Source: Gemmatimonadota bacterium (GTDB lineage Bacteria; Gemmatimonadota; Gemmatimonadetes; Longimicrobiales; Gaopeijiaceae). Taken from it: a stretch of DNA of 64,000 bases. Numbering within the stretch: the stretch's first letter is position 1; every line of letters starts with the position of its first letter. Where the stretch lies: contig JACZXQ010000005.1 in NCBI GenBank assembly GCA_022571515.1, forward strand, positions 62,001 through 126,000, in the 5' to 3' direction. Below the pieces are notes generated by a model that worked only from the letters and a program-made list of their open reading frames with translations, had not been told where the DNA came from and ran no database searches. Both the position numbers and the translations under genes were made by a program. Positions 52,802 through 61,484 of the stretch are shown piece after piece.

Positions 52802-53544
52802 GCGAGTCCTAGGATGGAAAGTGCGAGAACAGCCAAGGCTGTAAGTACAGCGGTGGGCCGCCAAGCAGCATAACCGACTCGGTGTCCCACCGCGAATCCC
52901 ACCACCGATACGAGAAGCCACGGCCAGAGCCCGACTCCCAGGCTGCGGCCATCCACCACGAACACGCCGATGAGCGCACCTAGGGCGAATGACCCGGCGG
53001 CTAGCGTCTTCTTAGTGAGGCCGGGCAAATCCGCCGCTCTCAAACGCTCCACGACACGATGTCCGCCCTGGAGCCCGATCATGAAGCTCCAGATGCGTAG
53101 CCAGAGGTGCCCGATGTTGTAAAGGATGAGGAAGAGGCCGATCACAACGTACGGCGGCGCGCCGAGCCATCCCACAGTGAGCGCCAGGAGGAGAACCAGT
53201 GGCCGGAATCCCGCCCACACGAGACCGTCACCGAGGCTGCCGAGGCTGCCTCGAATGCCGTTCTTGAATCGCTCGATCATCTGGGGATCAGCGCCCTCCT
53301 CCTCCAGCCGAATCACCGCTCCGGTAGCGATTCCCGACAGATAAGGGTGCGTGTTGAACGGCTGCACATGTCGCCGCACGGCGCTGCTGAGGTGCTCCGG
53401 CTCTCCCCGGAACTTTACGCGGAGCATCGGCAACAGTGTGTAGGCCAGGCCACTTCCGACCAGGGACCGATAGTTCCACGATCCCTGGATCAAGAACGTT
53501 CTCAGGAAGGCCCTCAGGCAGGCGGACGTGACGAGAACGCTCAC
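52798..53544 (-). CDS. Mannose-class PTS IID membrane subunit
   Basis: This 248-residue IID component of the mannose/fructose/sorbose PTS family begins SVLVTSACLRAFLRTFLIQ. It shows QPFNTHPYLSGIATGAVIRLEE, FKNGIRGSLGSLGDGLVW and a helical C-terminus. The GTG at 53544 overlaps the IIC stop (GTGA). It is shorter than typical IID proteins (about 280). Confidence 0.85.
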   Translation of the reverse strand: MSVLVTSACLRAFLRTFLIQGSWNYRSLVGSGLAYTLLPMLRVKFRGEPEHLSSAVRRHVQPFNTHPYLSGIATGAVIRLEEEGADPQMIERFKNGIRGSLGSLGDGLVWAGFRPLVLLLALTVGWLGAPPYVVIGLFLILYNIGHLWLRIWSFMIGLQGGHRVVERLRAADLPGLTKKTLAAGSFALGALIGVFVVDGRSLGVGLWPWLLVSVVGFAVGHRVGYAAWRPTAVLTALAVLALSILGLA

Positions 53545-54197
53545 GACAAGTACGCCCCTACCAGGCCAGCCACGAGCCCCGCAACGAACAGCACCCGCTG
53601 TTTGGGCCAACCCCCGAATCCCTTGTACAAGATGCCGAGTGGAACGGAAGCTCCAGCCAGGATCAGGCCGACCGTCCAGGCCGAATCCAGCGGCCATAGG
53701 GCCGCCAGGCCCGGCACCACGGCGATGCCAATAAGGAGGCCGACCGCCGTTAGGAGCACTCCACGTACGAGATCACTGAGAATTGCAAGCGCGTGCGCGA
53801 GTTCGAGAACGGCTGGTGAGCCCCCCTCTCCCACCATTCTCCCGAGGATCAGGCCGTTCAGGCGGCGCTGAAGACTGACGGTCCAGCCGCCCACTTGGCT
53901 CCAAAGGATCCCCAGGGACCAGGCGATGGCGATGGCGCCAGGCGTACCCCCCGTCCAGACAGCCACGGTCGCGGCTACCACCGTCGCAGGGCCTGTGTCG
54001 GGAAAGCGCGCACCACCGGCCGGAACCGTCGCCAGGTGATAGAGTTCGAGTGTGGAGCCTATCAGCAGTCCGGTAACCGCATCGCCGGCGAGAGCTCCCG
54101 CGATGACTCCAGCCACGAGGGGGCGGGACACCATGAACTGACCTACGGCAGTGGTGTCCAGGGCGAGCAAGCCGCCCACGAGCGATACCACCAACAC
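53541..54197 (-). CDS. Mannose-class PTS IIC membrane subunit
   Basis: This 218-residue IIC permease subunit has GGLLALDTTAVGQFMVSRPLV and GSTLELYHLATVPAGGARFPD (both split), and about six helices. It is clearly shorter than the usual 250-270 residues. The GTG at 54197 lies 5 bases after the IIB stop. A sugar-transport or mainly regulatory role cannot be separated by sequence. Confidence 0.85.
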   Translation of the reverse strand: MLVVSLVGGLLALDTTAVGQFMVSRPLVAGVIAGALAGDAVTGLLIGSTLELYHLATVPAGGARFPDTGPATVVAATVAVWTGGTPGAIAIAWSLGILWSQVGGWTVSLQRRLNGLILGRMVGEGGSPAVLELAHALAILSDLVRGVLLTAVGLLIGIAVVPGLAALWPLDSAWTVGLILAGASVPLGILYKGFGGWPKQRVLFVAGLVAGLVGAYLS

Positions 54198-54202
54198 GTC
54201 GC

Positions 54203-54682
54203 TCAGGAGAGCAGGGTCTCCAGATCCACCCGCCGCGACCCGGGTAGATCCTGCGCTGTCACCGTTACGCCCTCGGACACAATCTCGCGGAGCTGTGATG
54301 CCTCGCCGGTGTTCAGGTGCAGGTAAGGAAGGCGCTCTACACGGTCCGTCGAGTGGTGAAGGCCGCCGAGATTGACGGTCTCTCCCTCCATGCAGCGGTC
54401 ACGCGCAAGCTCCAACATGGACTCGACCTTCCGGGTGAGGATGACGGTAGAGATGTCGTCATCACGGAGTTCCGGAAGCCTCTGGCGGCATTCGGTCACG
54501 CTCAGGAACTCACCGTCGGCGTCCTCGGGGAGGCCCAACCGGTAGAGGTCTTGTTCCCAGTCGCTGCCGGCCAACTCGTCGTCCACGACGATGTAGCGGC
54601 GGGGCCTGAGTCGCGTGCCCCATCCGATCACCACCTGCCCGTGGATGAGGCGCTCGTCGATCCGAAAGAGTACGACCGTCAT
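54203..54682 (-). CDS. Mannose-class PTS IIB
   Basis: This 159-residue cytoplasmic IIB domain has its phosphorylation histidine in FRIDERLIHGQVVIGW. It also shows VVDDELAGSDWEQDLYRLG and TVILTRKVESMLELARD. It passes phosphate from IIA to the substrate. The ATG at 54682 lies one base before the IIA stop (54684), so the two are coupled. Confidence 0.88.
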   Translation of the reverse strand: MTVVLFRIDERLIHGQVVIGWGTRLRPRRYIVVDDELAGSDWEQDLYRLGLPEDADGEFLSVTECRQRLPELRDDDISTVILTRKVESMLELARDRCMEGETVNLGGLHHSTDRVERLPYLHLNTGEASQLREIVSEGVTVTAQDLPGSRRVDLETLLS

Positions 54683-54683
54683 G

Positions 54684-55076
54684 TCACTCGAAGGTAGGCA
54701 CGCTCCGAACCCCTGCTTGCCCTCTCTCGAGGAGCCGAGGAACCAACTCGTCGAGCGGAAGGCTGCGGTTGAAGACGAAGTCCAGAAGCATGGGTAGGTT
54801 GACCCCTGCCACGACGACGCGATGACCATTGTCCCGGCAGGTGATCTGCGCCGCCATCGTACAACTCCCGCTGGTCAGGTCGGTAAAAATTATGGCGGGC
54901 GCGTCCCCCACCAAATCGTTCAATCGGTCGACCATGACCTGAGGGTTCACGCCCTCGTTGCTCAGCGGGACGATGACGGCCTCGTCAGCGCCGGCGATCT
55001 TGATGACGGCGTCCACCATACCCCGGGCCATGGCGCCGTGCGCGAGCAGCACACCAAGGATGGGCTCGTCACTCAT
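54684..55076 (-). CDS. Mannose-class PTS IIA
   Basis: This 130-residue IIA domain (ManX type) has the active histidine in GVLLAHGAMARGMVDAV and the FTDLTSGSCTMAAQI block. It accepts phosphate from HPr. Its start overlaps the hprK stop by eight bases. Confidence 0.88.
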   Translation of the reverse strand: MSDEPILGVLLAHGAMARGMVDAVIKIAGADEAVIVPLSNEGVNPQVMVDRLNDLVGDAPAIIFTDLTSGSCTMAAQITCRDNGHRVVVAGVNLPMLLDFVFNRSLPLDELVPRLLERGQAGVRSVPTFE

Positions 55077-56061
55077 AATCCTGTTCCAGGTGTGCTTTGA
55101 CCGGCTGTATCGCGTCTTGGATGCGCTGATCAAACGCGGCTGCCGTATCGACGCCGGAGTACTTGAGGAGGTAGTTCATCGCGACCACTTCTGAGATCAC
55201 CGTGATGTTCTTGCCCGGATTGAGTGGGATAGTGACGGTGGGAATTCGCACACCCAGCACCTCGGTCTCGGACGTGTCGAGCCCGGTCCGAGTATATTCC
55301 TTTCCGTCGGCCCAGTGCTCGAGCTGCACGATGACCTCGAGGCGTTTTTGCTGCCGAATGGCTCGGATGCCGAAGAGTGCTCCGACATCGATAATCCCCA
55401 GGCCTCGGATCTCCATGTGGTGAGCCTGGAGCTCGTGGCCCCGCCCTATCAACACATCGGCTCCCCGGCGTGACACCATCACCAGATCGTCGGCGACGAG
55501 CCGGTGGCCTCTCTCGACCAGATCGAGAACGCATTCGCTCTTTCCGACTCCACTCGTGCCCATGAACAGGAGGCCTACCCCGTAGACGTCGGCCAGCGAG
55601 CCATGGAGCTGGGTCGTCGGGGCAAGGGCGCCTTCGAGATACGGTTTGACGCGCCTGTAGAACTCCCTGGTGGTAAGCATGGTCCGCACCAGGGGTACGC
55701 CATGCTCCCGGGCCACCGAGAGAATGTCATCCGACACCGGAAGTCCCTTGGTGACAAAAACGACCGGGATGGCGAAGGTGAAGAGTTCGCTGAGAAGTTC
55801 CTTGGCTCGCCCGGTATCCAACGAGGCCAGATAGCGCATTTCGGTCTCGCCGAACACCTGTGTACGGCCTTCGGGGAACCGCTCCGTGTAGCCCGACAAT
55901 GCGAGGCCCGGGCTCGAGATATCCGAGTCGGCGATAATGCGGTCGAGGCCGACTTCGGGCGTCAGGAGTTCGAGCTCCAGGGTTTCACTTTTCCCCTCGA
56001 GAAGCTCTTGGACCGTTATCTGGGCGGTCGACTCGGAAACTTCGGTAGAGTCCCTGGTCAC
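55069..56061 (-). CDS. hprK: HPr kinase/phosphorylase
   Basis: This 330-residue bifunctional enzyme phosphorylates and dephosphorylates the regulatory serine of HPr. The N-terminal domain is at residues 15-140. The catalytic domain has the P-loop LFMGTSGVGKSECVLDL, the capping and signature regions LVADDLVMVSR, MEIRGLGIIDVGALFG and IPLNPGKNITVISEVVAMN. All key residues look intact. It heads the PTS genes and follows hpf by six bases. Confidence 0.94.
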   Translation of the reverse strand: MTRDSTEVSESTAQITVQELLEGKSETLELELLTPEVGLDRIIADSDISSPGLALSGYTERFPEGRTQVFGETEMRYLASLDTGRAKELLSELFTFAIPVVFVTKGLPVSDDILSVAREHGVPLVRTMLTTREFYRRVKPYLEGALAPTTQLHGSLADVYGVGLLFMGTSGVGKSECVLDLVERGHRLVADDLVMVSRRGADVLIGRGHELQAHHMEIRGLGIIDVGALFGIRAIRQQKRLEVIVQLEHWADGKEYTRTGLDTSETEVLGVRIPTVTIPLNPGKNITVISEVVAMNYLLKYSGVDTAAAFDQRIQDAIQPVKAHLEQDYE

Positions 56062-56067
56062 ATTCAG

Positions 56068-56400
56068 TTACTCCTCCATGCCGGACACCGTCTCGGACAG
56101 CTTCGGTCCCTGATGGTCTCGCTTCTGGTCTCGGCCGCGCCGCAGCATACGTCCCAGACGATCGACGAGTTGATCCAGGGCACCCTGAAAGGTGTCTCCC
56201 TCACCTGTGGCGACTTTCGGCTCCCTGCCGTCGATGTGCAGGATGGCCTCCACCGACTTGTTACGCTTGTTCGAGTCGAAAATGACCTTGGCGGCACGCA
56301 AGTCGGGATCGTACCGGGTGAGCTTCTGTAACTGATATCGAGTTCTATCCATGACGCCGTCGGGCAGGTCGCTGTGACGGGAGGATATCTGTACTCTCAT
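56068..56400 (-). CDS. hpf: Ribosome hibernation promoting factor (short form)
   Basis: This 110-residue protein of the HPF/RaiA family binds the 30S decoding site to silence ribosomes in starvation. It starts MRVQISSRHSDLPDGVMD, and the DGREPKVATGEGDTFQGAL segment is typical. There is no long-form C-terminal dimerisation domain. Its place beside hprK and the PTS couples ribosome silencing with carbon sensing. Confidence 0.88.
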   Translation of the reverse strand: MRVQISSRHSDLPDGVMDRTRYQLQKLTRYDPDLRAAKVIFDSNKRNKSVEAILHIDGREPKVATGEGDTFQGALDQLVDRLGRMLRRGRDQKRDHQGPKLSETVSGMEE

Positions 56401-56441
56401 GCTTCCTCCATAGACGTTCGGCTAACCACTCCCCATAAAAA

Positions 56442-57566
56442 CTAAACAGGGCGGTTTGGAAGGGCTACCCGGTCCAGCAACAGCGCCTCCATGCGGTCGG
56501 CTGATTCGTCCCACCTGAACCCTTCCGCGAACGACCTCGCTTCGCGCCCCATGGCCTCACGCGTTTCCTGGTCCCTCAGCAACCGCTGAAGCTCATCGGC
56601 CAATGTTCGCGAAGCTCCGTGTGGGACGAGCACTCCCGTCCGCCCATTGATCACGGAGTCCCGCAGTCCCGGCGAGTCACTCGCCACACTCGGCGTTCCA
56701 CACGCGGCGGCCTCGATAATGATGATCCCCCAGCCCTCCTTGGGCGAGGTGAGGACGTGTAGCCAGGAGGACCGCAGAAACTGGAGCTTGTCCAACTCGT
56801 TCACGAATCCCGGGAACATCACCATGTCCGAGAGTCCCAGTTCCTGGCACTGACGCTCGAGCGCACCCCGATGGTCACCCTTCCCCGCCACGATAAGGCG
56901 GCAAGCCACGCCGCGGTCCTTGAGTTCAGCCAGGGCGAGGATAATCAGATCGATCCGTTTGTATTTCTTGAGGCGGCCTAGGTAGAGGAGCGTAGGCACC
57001 CTGAACCGTTCGCCGGTCGGGTCCGGCGTAAAGCGGTCGAGATCGACTCCATTCGGGATGACCGTGATCTGCTCCGGGTCCATGCCCCGCGCCACGAGGT
57101 CGAGCCGTGTGGAGTCCGAGACAGCTACTACCGGGAGGTCGCGGAAAGCGCGGGGTACGGGGCGCTCGAGAAGCCACGTTGCCGTGGCGAGCGGAAGGGA
57201 AGCCTCCTGAAAAGCCGTATTCCCGAACAGGTGGTGGACGATCAAGACCACCGGAATGGCCGACCACCACGGGGCGAAGACGGGCACCTTGTTCAGGTCC
57301 TCGACGATTACGTCGTACCCTCGAGCCTGGAGATGTCGCCGAAAATACCAGGGCGCGACCAGGCCAAAAGTGTACCGGCCCCCCGCTCTGTGCACCTCGA
57401 TCCCGTCGAGCTCGCAGCGTGTAGCAGAACCCGGCCAGCCGGAACAGAGCAGAGTGACTTCATGTCCACGAGACGCCAGCCTGCCGAATATCTCATGGAG
57501 GTGTGCCTCTGCGCCGCCGGCTTGCGGATTCTCCCGGTCCAGCCAGTTGACGACGAGGATCTTCAT
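56442..57566 (-). CDS. Glycosyltransferase, GT4-like
   Basis: This 374-residue GT-B fold enzyme has the N-terminal acceptor domain (GGAEAHLHEIFGRLASRGHEV, split) and the C-terminal donor domain with LLYLGRLKKYKRIDLII. The conserved E-x7-E site is in SPKEGWGIIIIEAAACGTPS. It probably adds a sugar to a surface glycan or lipid. The start overlaps the nusB stop (ATGA). Confidence 0.85.
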   Translation of the reverse strand: MKILVVNWLDRENPQAGGAEAHLHEIFGRLASRGHEVTLLCSGWPGSATRCELDGIEVHRAGGRYTFGLVAPWYFRRHLQARGYDVIVEDLNKVPVFAPWWSAIPVVLIVHHLFGNTAFQEASLPLATATWLLERPVPRAFRDLPVVAVSDSTRLDLVARGMDPEQITVIPNGVDLDRFTPDPTGERFRVPTLLYLGRLKKYKRIDLIILALAELKDRGVACRLIVAGKGDHRGALERQCQELGLSDMVMFPGFVNELDKLQFLRSSWLHVLTSPKEGWGIIIIEAAACGTPSVASDSPGLRDSVINGRTGVLVPHGASRTLADELQRLLRDQETREAMGREARSFAEGFRWDESADRMEALLLDRVALPNRPV

Positions 57567-58021
57567 GTCAGCGGTGGGGGCGACTCCTGTCGCTTATAGA
57601 GAGCGTCCAGCACGCCGTTGACGAACCTCGGCGACTCGGCACTCCCGTAACGCTCCGCAAGCCGGATCGCCTCCTGGATGGACACCTTGGGAGGCACATC
57701 GCTCAGGAAAAGCATTTCGGTTGCGGCGAGTCGGAGCACTCCACGATCGATGCCTGCGAGGCGCTCGAGCCGCCAGTTCTCCAGCGCGGCAACCAGGTGA
57801 TCGTCGACGTCGGCGAAATGCGCGTCGAGTGTCCCGAGCAACCGGCGAACATAGGGCAACCGACGCTGGGCGATGGTTCGAGTCCTCAGCGTCTCATCGA
57901 GCGCGTCCAGGACAGAGGCGTCTCGCCCGGCTTCCCACAAATAGTGAATCTGCAGCGCCCAGGCCCTCGACTTGCTCCGGTCGACCTGGCTGTGTCCTTG
58001 CCCGTCGGCTTCGGGAGTCAT
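57563..58021 (-). CDS. nusB: Transcription antitermination factor NusB
   Basis: This 152-residue all-helical NusB takes part in rRNA antitermination with NusE. Family blocks are SRAWALQIHYLWEAG, ERLAGIDRGVLRLAATEMLFL and VSIQEAIRLAERYGS, and the C-terminus FVNGVLDALYKRQ. The ATG overlaps the ribH stop; ribH-nusB adjacency is common. Confidence 0.93.
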   Translation of the reverse strand: MTPEADGQGHSQVDRSKSRAWALQIHYLWEAGRDASVLDALDETLRTRTIAQRRLPYVRRLLGTLDAHFADVDDHLVAALENWRLERLAGIDRGVLRLAATEMLFLSDVPPKVSIQEAIRLAERYGSAESPRFVNGVLDALYKRQESPPPLT

Positions 58022-58506
58022 CGGCTCCCGAACTCCGCGTTGAAGTCGATCATGGCGAGTGCGCTCACAGCCAACTCACGCCCCTTGTTTCCGCGAGCCC
58101 GTGTGGCACGAGCCTCGGCTTGCTCCACCGTGTCTGTCGTGAGGACGCCGAAAATCAGGGGCACGTCGATACTGCGCGCGACCGCCCCGAGCCCTGTCGA
58201 AGCTTCGCCGGCCACGTAGTCGAAATGAGAAGTCTCACCGCGGATGACACATCCCAAAGCGACGATCACATCGAAACGAGCGGTCGCGGCCGCGGTGCGC
58301 GCAGCCTGTGGAAGCTCCCACGCTCCCGGCACGTACCCGACATGAATGTCGGCCTGCCCCACGCCGTGCTCGATGAGCCCTTCGATGCATCCAGCACGAA
58401 GCTCCTCGGTGATGGAGGAGTTGAAGCGGGCGACCAGCACCGCAACGCGCACACCCGCCCCGCTTCGGGGAGTAGGAAGATGGCGCTCCGACCCTTTGGG
58501 TTGCAC
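58018..58506 (-). CDS. ribH: 6,7-dimethyl-8-ribityllumazine synthase
   Basis: This 162-residue enzyme condenses the ribityl-amino-uracil with dihydroxybutanone phosphate in riboflavin synthesis. It shows VARFNSSITEELRAGC, YVPGAWELPQAART, IVALGCVIRGETSHFDYV and FGVLTTDTVEQAEAR. The GTG at 58506 shares one base with the ribBA stop. Confidence 0.94.
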   Translation of the reverse strand: MQPKGSERHLPTPRSGAGVRVAVLVARFNSSITEELRAGCIEGLIEHGVGQADIHVGYVPGAWELPQAARTAAATARFDVIVALGCVIRGETSHFDYVAGEASTGLGAVARSIDVPLIFGVLTTDTVEQAEARATRARGNKGRELAVSALAMIDFNAEFGSR

Positions 58507-59705
58507 TACAACAGATGCCCCATCTTGGACCGCTTGGTGTCCAGGTATTCCTGGTTGTATTCGTCCGGGATCACCTTGAGGGGCTCTCGGCCCGTGACCT
58601 CCAGCGAATAACCCTCGAGGCCGACGATCTTACGTGGATTGTTCGTCAGCAGCCGAATGCGGTGCAACCCCAGATCCATCAGGATCTGCGCACCGATGCC
58701 GTAGTCTCGCAGATCCGGCTTGAAGCCGAGCGCTCGGTTGGCCTCCACGGTGTCGTGCCCTCGGTCCTGAAGTTCGTAGGCGCGGAGCTTGTTGTGCAGG
58801 CCGATGCCTCGGCCCTCTTGCTTCAAGTAGACGATCACTCCGAGGCCGTTTTCGGCGATGCGTGCCATCGCGGCGTGCAACTGTTGGCCGCAATCACAAC
58901 GCATGGATCGGAACACGTCACCCGTGAGGCACTCCGAGTGCATACGCACGAGTACGTCGGACTTGCCCTCCACCTCACCGTACACGAGCGCGACATGCTC
59001 CCGATCGTCGATGGGGCTCTGGTAGCCGATCACCTTGAATTCCCCGAATGCGGTCGGCAGGCGGGCCGTGGCGACGCGTTCGACCAGTCGTTCCTTGGCC
59101 AGCCGGTGTGCCACAATTTGCGCGACGGTGATGAAGCTGAGCCCATGCTCCTCTGCGAAGACCCTGAGTTGTGGACGGCGCGCCATGGTGCCATCCGGAT
59201 TCAAGATCTCGCAGATGACCCCAGTCGGTGCAAGACCCGCGAGGCGGGCCAGGTCGACGCCGGCCTCGGTCTGGCCCACACGCCGAAGCACTCCACCCGG
59301 CCTCGCTCGCAGTGGAAAGACATGGCCGGGCCGGCGCAGGTCCTTTCGACCGGTAGCCGGGTCCATCATGACCTGGATGGTTCTAGCGCGGTCCTGAGCA
59401 CTGATCCCCGTGGTCACGCCGAAGCGGTTATGCGCATCGACCGAAATCGTGAACGCCGTGCCCTGGGGATCCGTGTTGTCCTCAGTCATCAGGGGCAGGC
59501 CCAGATCGTCGGCCCGGTCGGGCGTGAGTGCCACGCAGATGAGTCCGCGTCCGAACTTGGACATGAAGTTGATTGTCTCAGGAGTGATCAGCTCGGCAGC
59601 GCACACCAGATCACCCTCGTTTTCACGACCTTCATCGTCCGCGACGATGATGAGTTTTCCTTCGCGGATGTCCTCAATGGCTGTCTCTATCGGATCAAAC
59701 CGCAT
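58506..59705 (-). CDS. ribBA: Bifunctional DHBP synthase / GTP cyclohydrolase II
   Basis: This 399-residue fusion has RibB at residues about 5-200 and RibA at about 205-395. RibA is complete, with the zinc cysteines in ECLTGDVFRSMRCDCGQQL and QEGRGIGLHNKLRAYELQ. RibB has VADDEGRENEGDLV with the first metal glutamate, but the normal GHTEA motif reads GQTEA (VGQTEAGVDLARLAG). The histidine is a metal ligand and essential in characterised enzymes, so RibB activity may be lost or altered. See findings. Confidence 0.92.
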   Translation of the reverse strand: MRFDPIETAIEDIREGKLIIVADDEGRENEGDLVCAAELITPETINFMSKFGRGLICVALTPDRADDLGLPLMTEDNTDPQGTAFTISVDAHNRFGVTTGISAQDRARTIQVMMDPATGRKDLRRPGHVFPLRARPGGVLRRVGQTEAGVDLARLAGLAPTGVICEILNPDGTMARRPQLRVFAEEHGLSFITVAQIVAHRLAKERLVERVATARLPTAFGEFKVIGYQSPIDDREHVALVYGEVEGKSDVLVRMHSECLTGDVFRSMRCDCGQQLHAAMARIAENGLGVIVYLKQEGRGIGLHNKLRAYELQDRGHDTVEANRALGFKPDLRDYGIGAQILMDLGLHRIRLLTNNPRKIVGLEGYSLEVTGREPLKVIPDEYNQEYLDTKRSKMGHLL

Positions 59706-59739
59706 GGCTTAGCCTCCGAAAGCGGTTAAGTCGTAACTC

Positions 59740-60360
59740 TCAGGATTCATTTTGTGACGCGCCCTCCCGAGCCGCGAGCATCTTACACACGTGCTTCCCT
59801 ATCAGATCCCCCTCCAGATTGACCGAGGCACCGGGCTCGAGAAAGCGAAGGTTCGTGTGATCCCACGTAAACGGAATGATGCCGACACGGCAAACGTCCG
59901 GCGAGGGCATCGTGCTCACCGTCAGGCTGATTCCGTTGATAGCGATGGAGCCTCGGAGAACGGTGACTTCCGCGACCACCTCCGGGAGAAAGAAGTCCAT
60001 CAGCCTTGTCTGGCCGTCCTCCTCGATGCCGACCAGGCTGCCCACCGCATCCACATGGCCTTGCACGAAGTGACCATCCACTCGACCGCCGAATGCGAGA
60101 GCCCGTTCGAGATTCAGGTGGTTGCCTATCTGGTACCTGCCGGCGATGGTGCGCGACAACGTGGTCGTCACGCTCTCCACGCAGAAGGTGTCTCCCTCCA
60201 GCCCCGTGATGGTGTGGCAGGCCCCGTCGATCGCGACGGAGGCGCCCTCCTCGAGCCCCGAGACAATCTCTGACGCCCGCACACACATTCGACGCAGACC
60301 CTCCCGGTCCTCCACGGCCGTGACTATGCCCAGTTCTTCGATGATCCCGCTGAACATCAT
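59740..60360 (-). CDS. ribE: Riboflavin synthase alpha subunit
   Basis: This 206-residue enzyme joins two lumazine molecules into riboflavin. It has two lumazine-binding repeats, MFSGIIEELGIVTAVEDREG with GACHTITGLEGDTF, and HFVQGHVDAVGSLVGI with NGISLTVS. The ATG at 60360 overlaps the ribD stop (ATGA). Confidence 0.94.
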   Translation of the reverse strand: MMFSGIIEELGIVTAVEDREGLRRMCVRASEIVSGLEEGASVAIDGACHTITGLEGDTFCVESVTTTLSRTIAGRYQIGNHLNLERALAFGGRVDGHFVQGHVDAVGSLVGIEEDGQTRLMDFFLPEVVAEVTVLRGSIAINGISLTVSTMPSPDVCRVGIIPFTWDHTNLRFLEPGASVNLEGDLIGKHVCKMLAAREGASQNES

Positions 60361-61484
60361 TGACCCCGGTCCAGGACTACGAGCACGTCATCACCGAAGT
60401 AGGTGGACGCGCCGACGGCATCCCAGCGGCGGGGATCGTCGGCCGGCGCGAGGTCCGGGAATGCCGGTACCCCGCTCTCGCCGAGCACGACAGGTGCGAC
60501 GAACATGTAGAAGCGGCGTGCGATACGTGCCGTGGTCAGCGCGGAGGCGAGCTTCCCTCCGCCCTCGCACAGGACCGACCTGATCCCACGCTCCCAGCAC
60601 GATTTCATGACCGCCGGAAGCTCCAAGCCGTTCTCGGATCGGGGCACGCGTATGACGTGTGCGCCGGCGGACTCGAGGGCTGCAACCGAACCCTCGTCCG
60701 CGTCTGCGGAGGTGAAGATCAGCAGCGGAGTGGTCTCGACATCCCGGAACAACGCAGCCGACGGCGTCAGTCTGCACGTGGTATCCAGGACGACCCGAGT
60801 CGGCCGCACCCTCGGCGTGACCGCTCCACGGACGGTCAGCAGCGGGTCGTCCGTCAGGGCGGTATTAGAACCGACCATGATGGCGTCGAAGCCTGCCCGC
60901 AGGCGATGGACCTCCTGCTGGGCAAGCTGACCCGTCACGGTCGTGCGTTCGCCGGGCGCGGCGGCGACGTGTCCGTCGAGGCTCACGGCTAGCTTGAGCG
61001 CTACATAGATGGATCGCTCCTCGGCGTTGTGGAAGAACATGGGGTTTCTTCGCCGCGCTTCGACCTGCGTGTAGACGGGCCCCACCACCTCGACGCCCTC
61101 GGAGCTCAGATGCAAGTTGCCTCCGGCGGATTGCACTCCTGGGTCGCCCGCGCCATAGACCACCCGAGCAATGCCTGCCTCCACCAGCGCGGGTGCACAT
61201 GGAGGCGTCTTCCCGTGGTGATTGCAGGGCTCCAGCGACACGTATGCCGTGCCCCCCTGGGCTCGAGCGCCTGCCGCCTTCAGTGCTCTGACTTCCGCAT
61301 GGGGCCCGTCGAAGTATTCGTGGTAGCCCTCCCCGACCACCTTGCCGTCTCTTACGATCACACATCCGACCAGGGGGTTGGGATGAACCCTACCCCATCC
61401 TTCGCCGGCCAACGCTTCCGCCTGTTCGAGCCACTCGAGTTCCCCGGCAGAGAGGGTCGCGGGCGAGGTCAGCGTAGAAGACAT
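60357..61484 (-). CDS. ribD: Bifunctional riboflavin deaminase-reductase
   Basis: This 375-residue enzyme has the deaminase zinc motif GPHAEVRALKAAG and SLEPCNHHGKTPPC at the N-terminus. The reductase domain follows, with LKLAVSLDGHVAA, IMVGSNTALTDDPLLTVR and VLCEGGGKLASALT. The start ATG 61484 overlaps the stop of the barrel gene. The upstream extension with no family match is antisense or shadow. Confidence 0.94.
   Translation of the reverse strand: MSSTLTSPATLSAGELEWLEQAEALAGEGWGRVHPNPLVGCVIVRDGKVVGEGYHEYFDGPHAEVRALKAAGARAQGGTAYVSLEPCNHHGKTPPCAPALVEAGIARVVYGAGDPGVQSAGGNLHLSSEGVEVVGPVYTQVEARRRNPMFFHNAEERSIYVALKLAVSLDGHVAAAPGERTTVTGQLAQQEVHRLRAGFDAIMVGSNTALTDDPLLTVRGAVTPRVRPTRVVLDTTCRLTPSAALFRDVETTPLLIFTSADADEGSVAALESAGAHVIRVPRSENGLELPAVMKSCWERGIRSVLCEGGGKLASALTTARIARRFYMFVAPVVLGESGVPAFPDLAPADDPRRWDAVGASTYFGDDVLVVLDRGQ

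Noticed and set aside
59706-59739. FMN riboswitch before ribBA
   Set aside because: Only 34 bases lie between ribE and ribBA, too short for an RFN element, and none of its conserved segments was seen.
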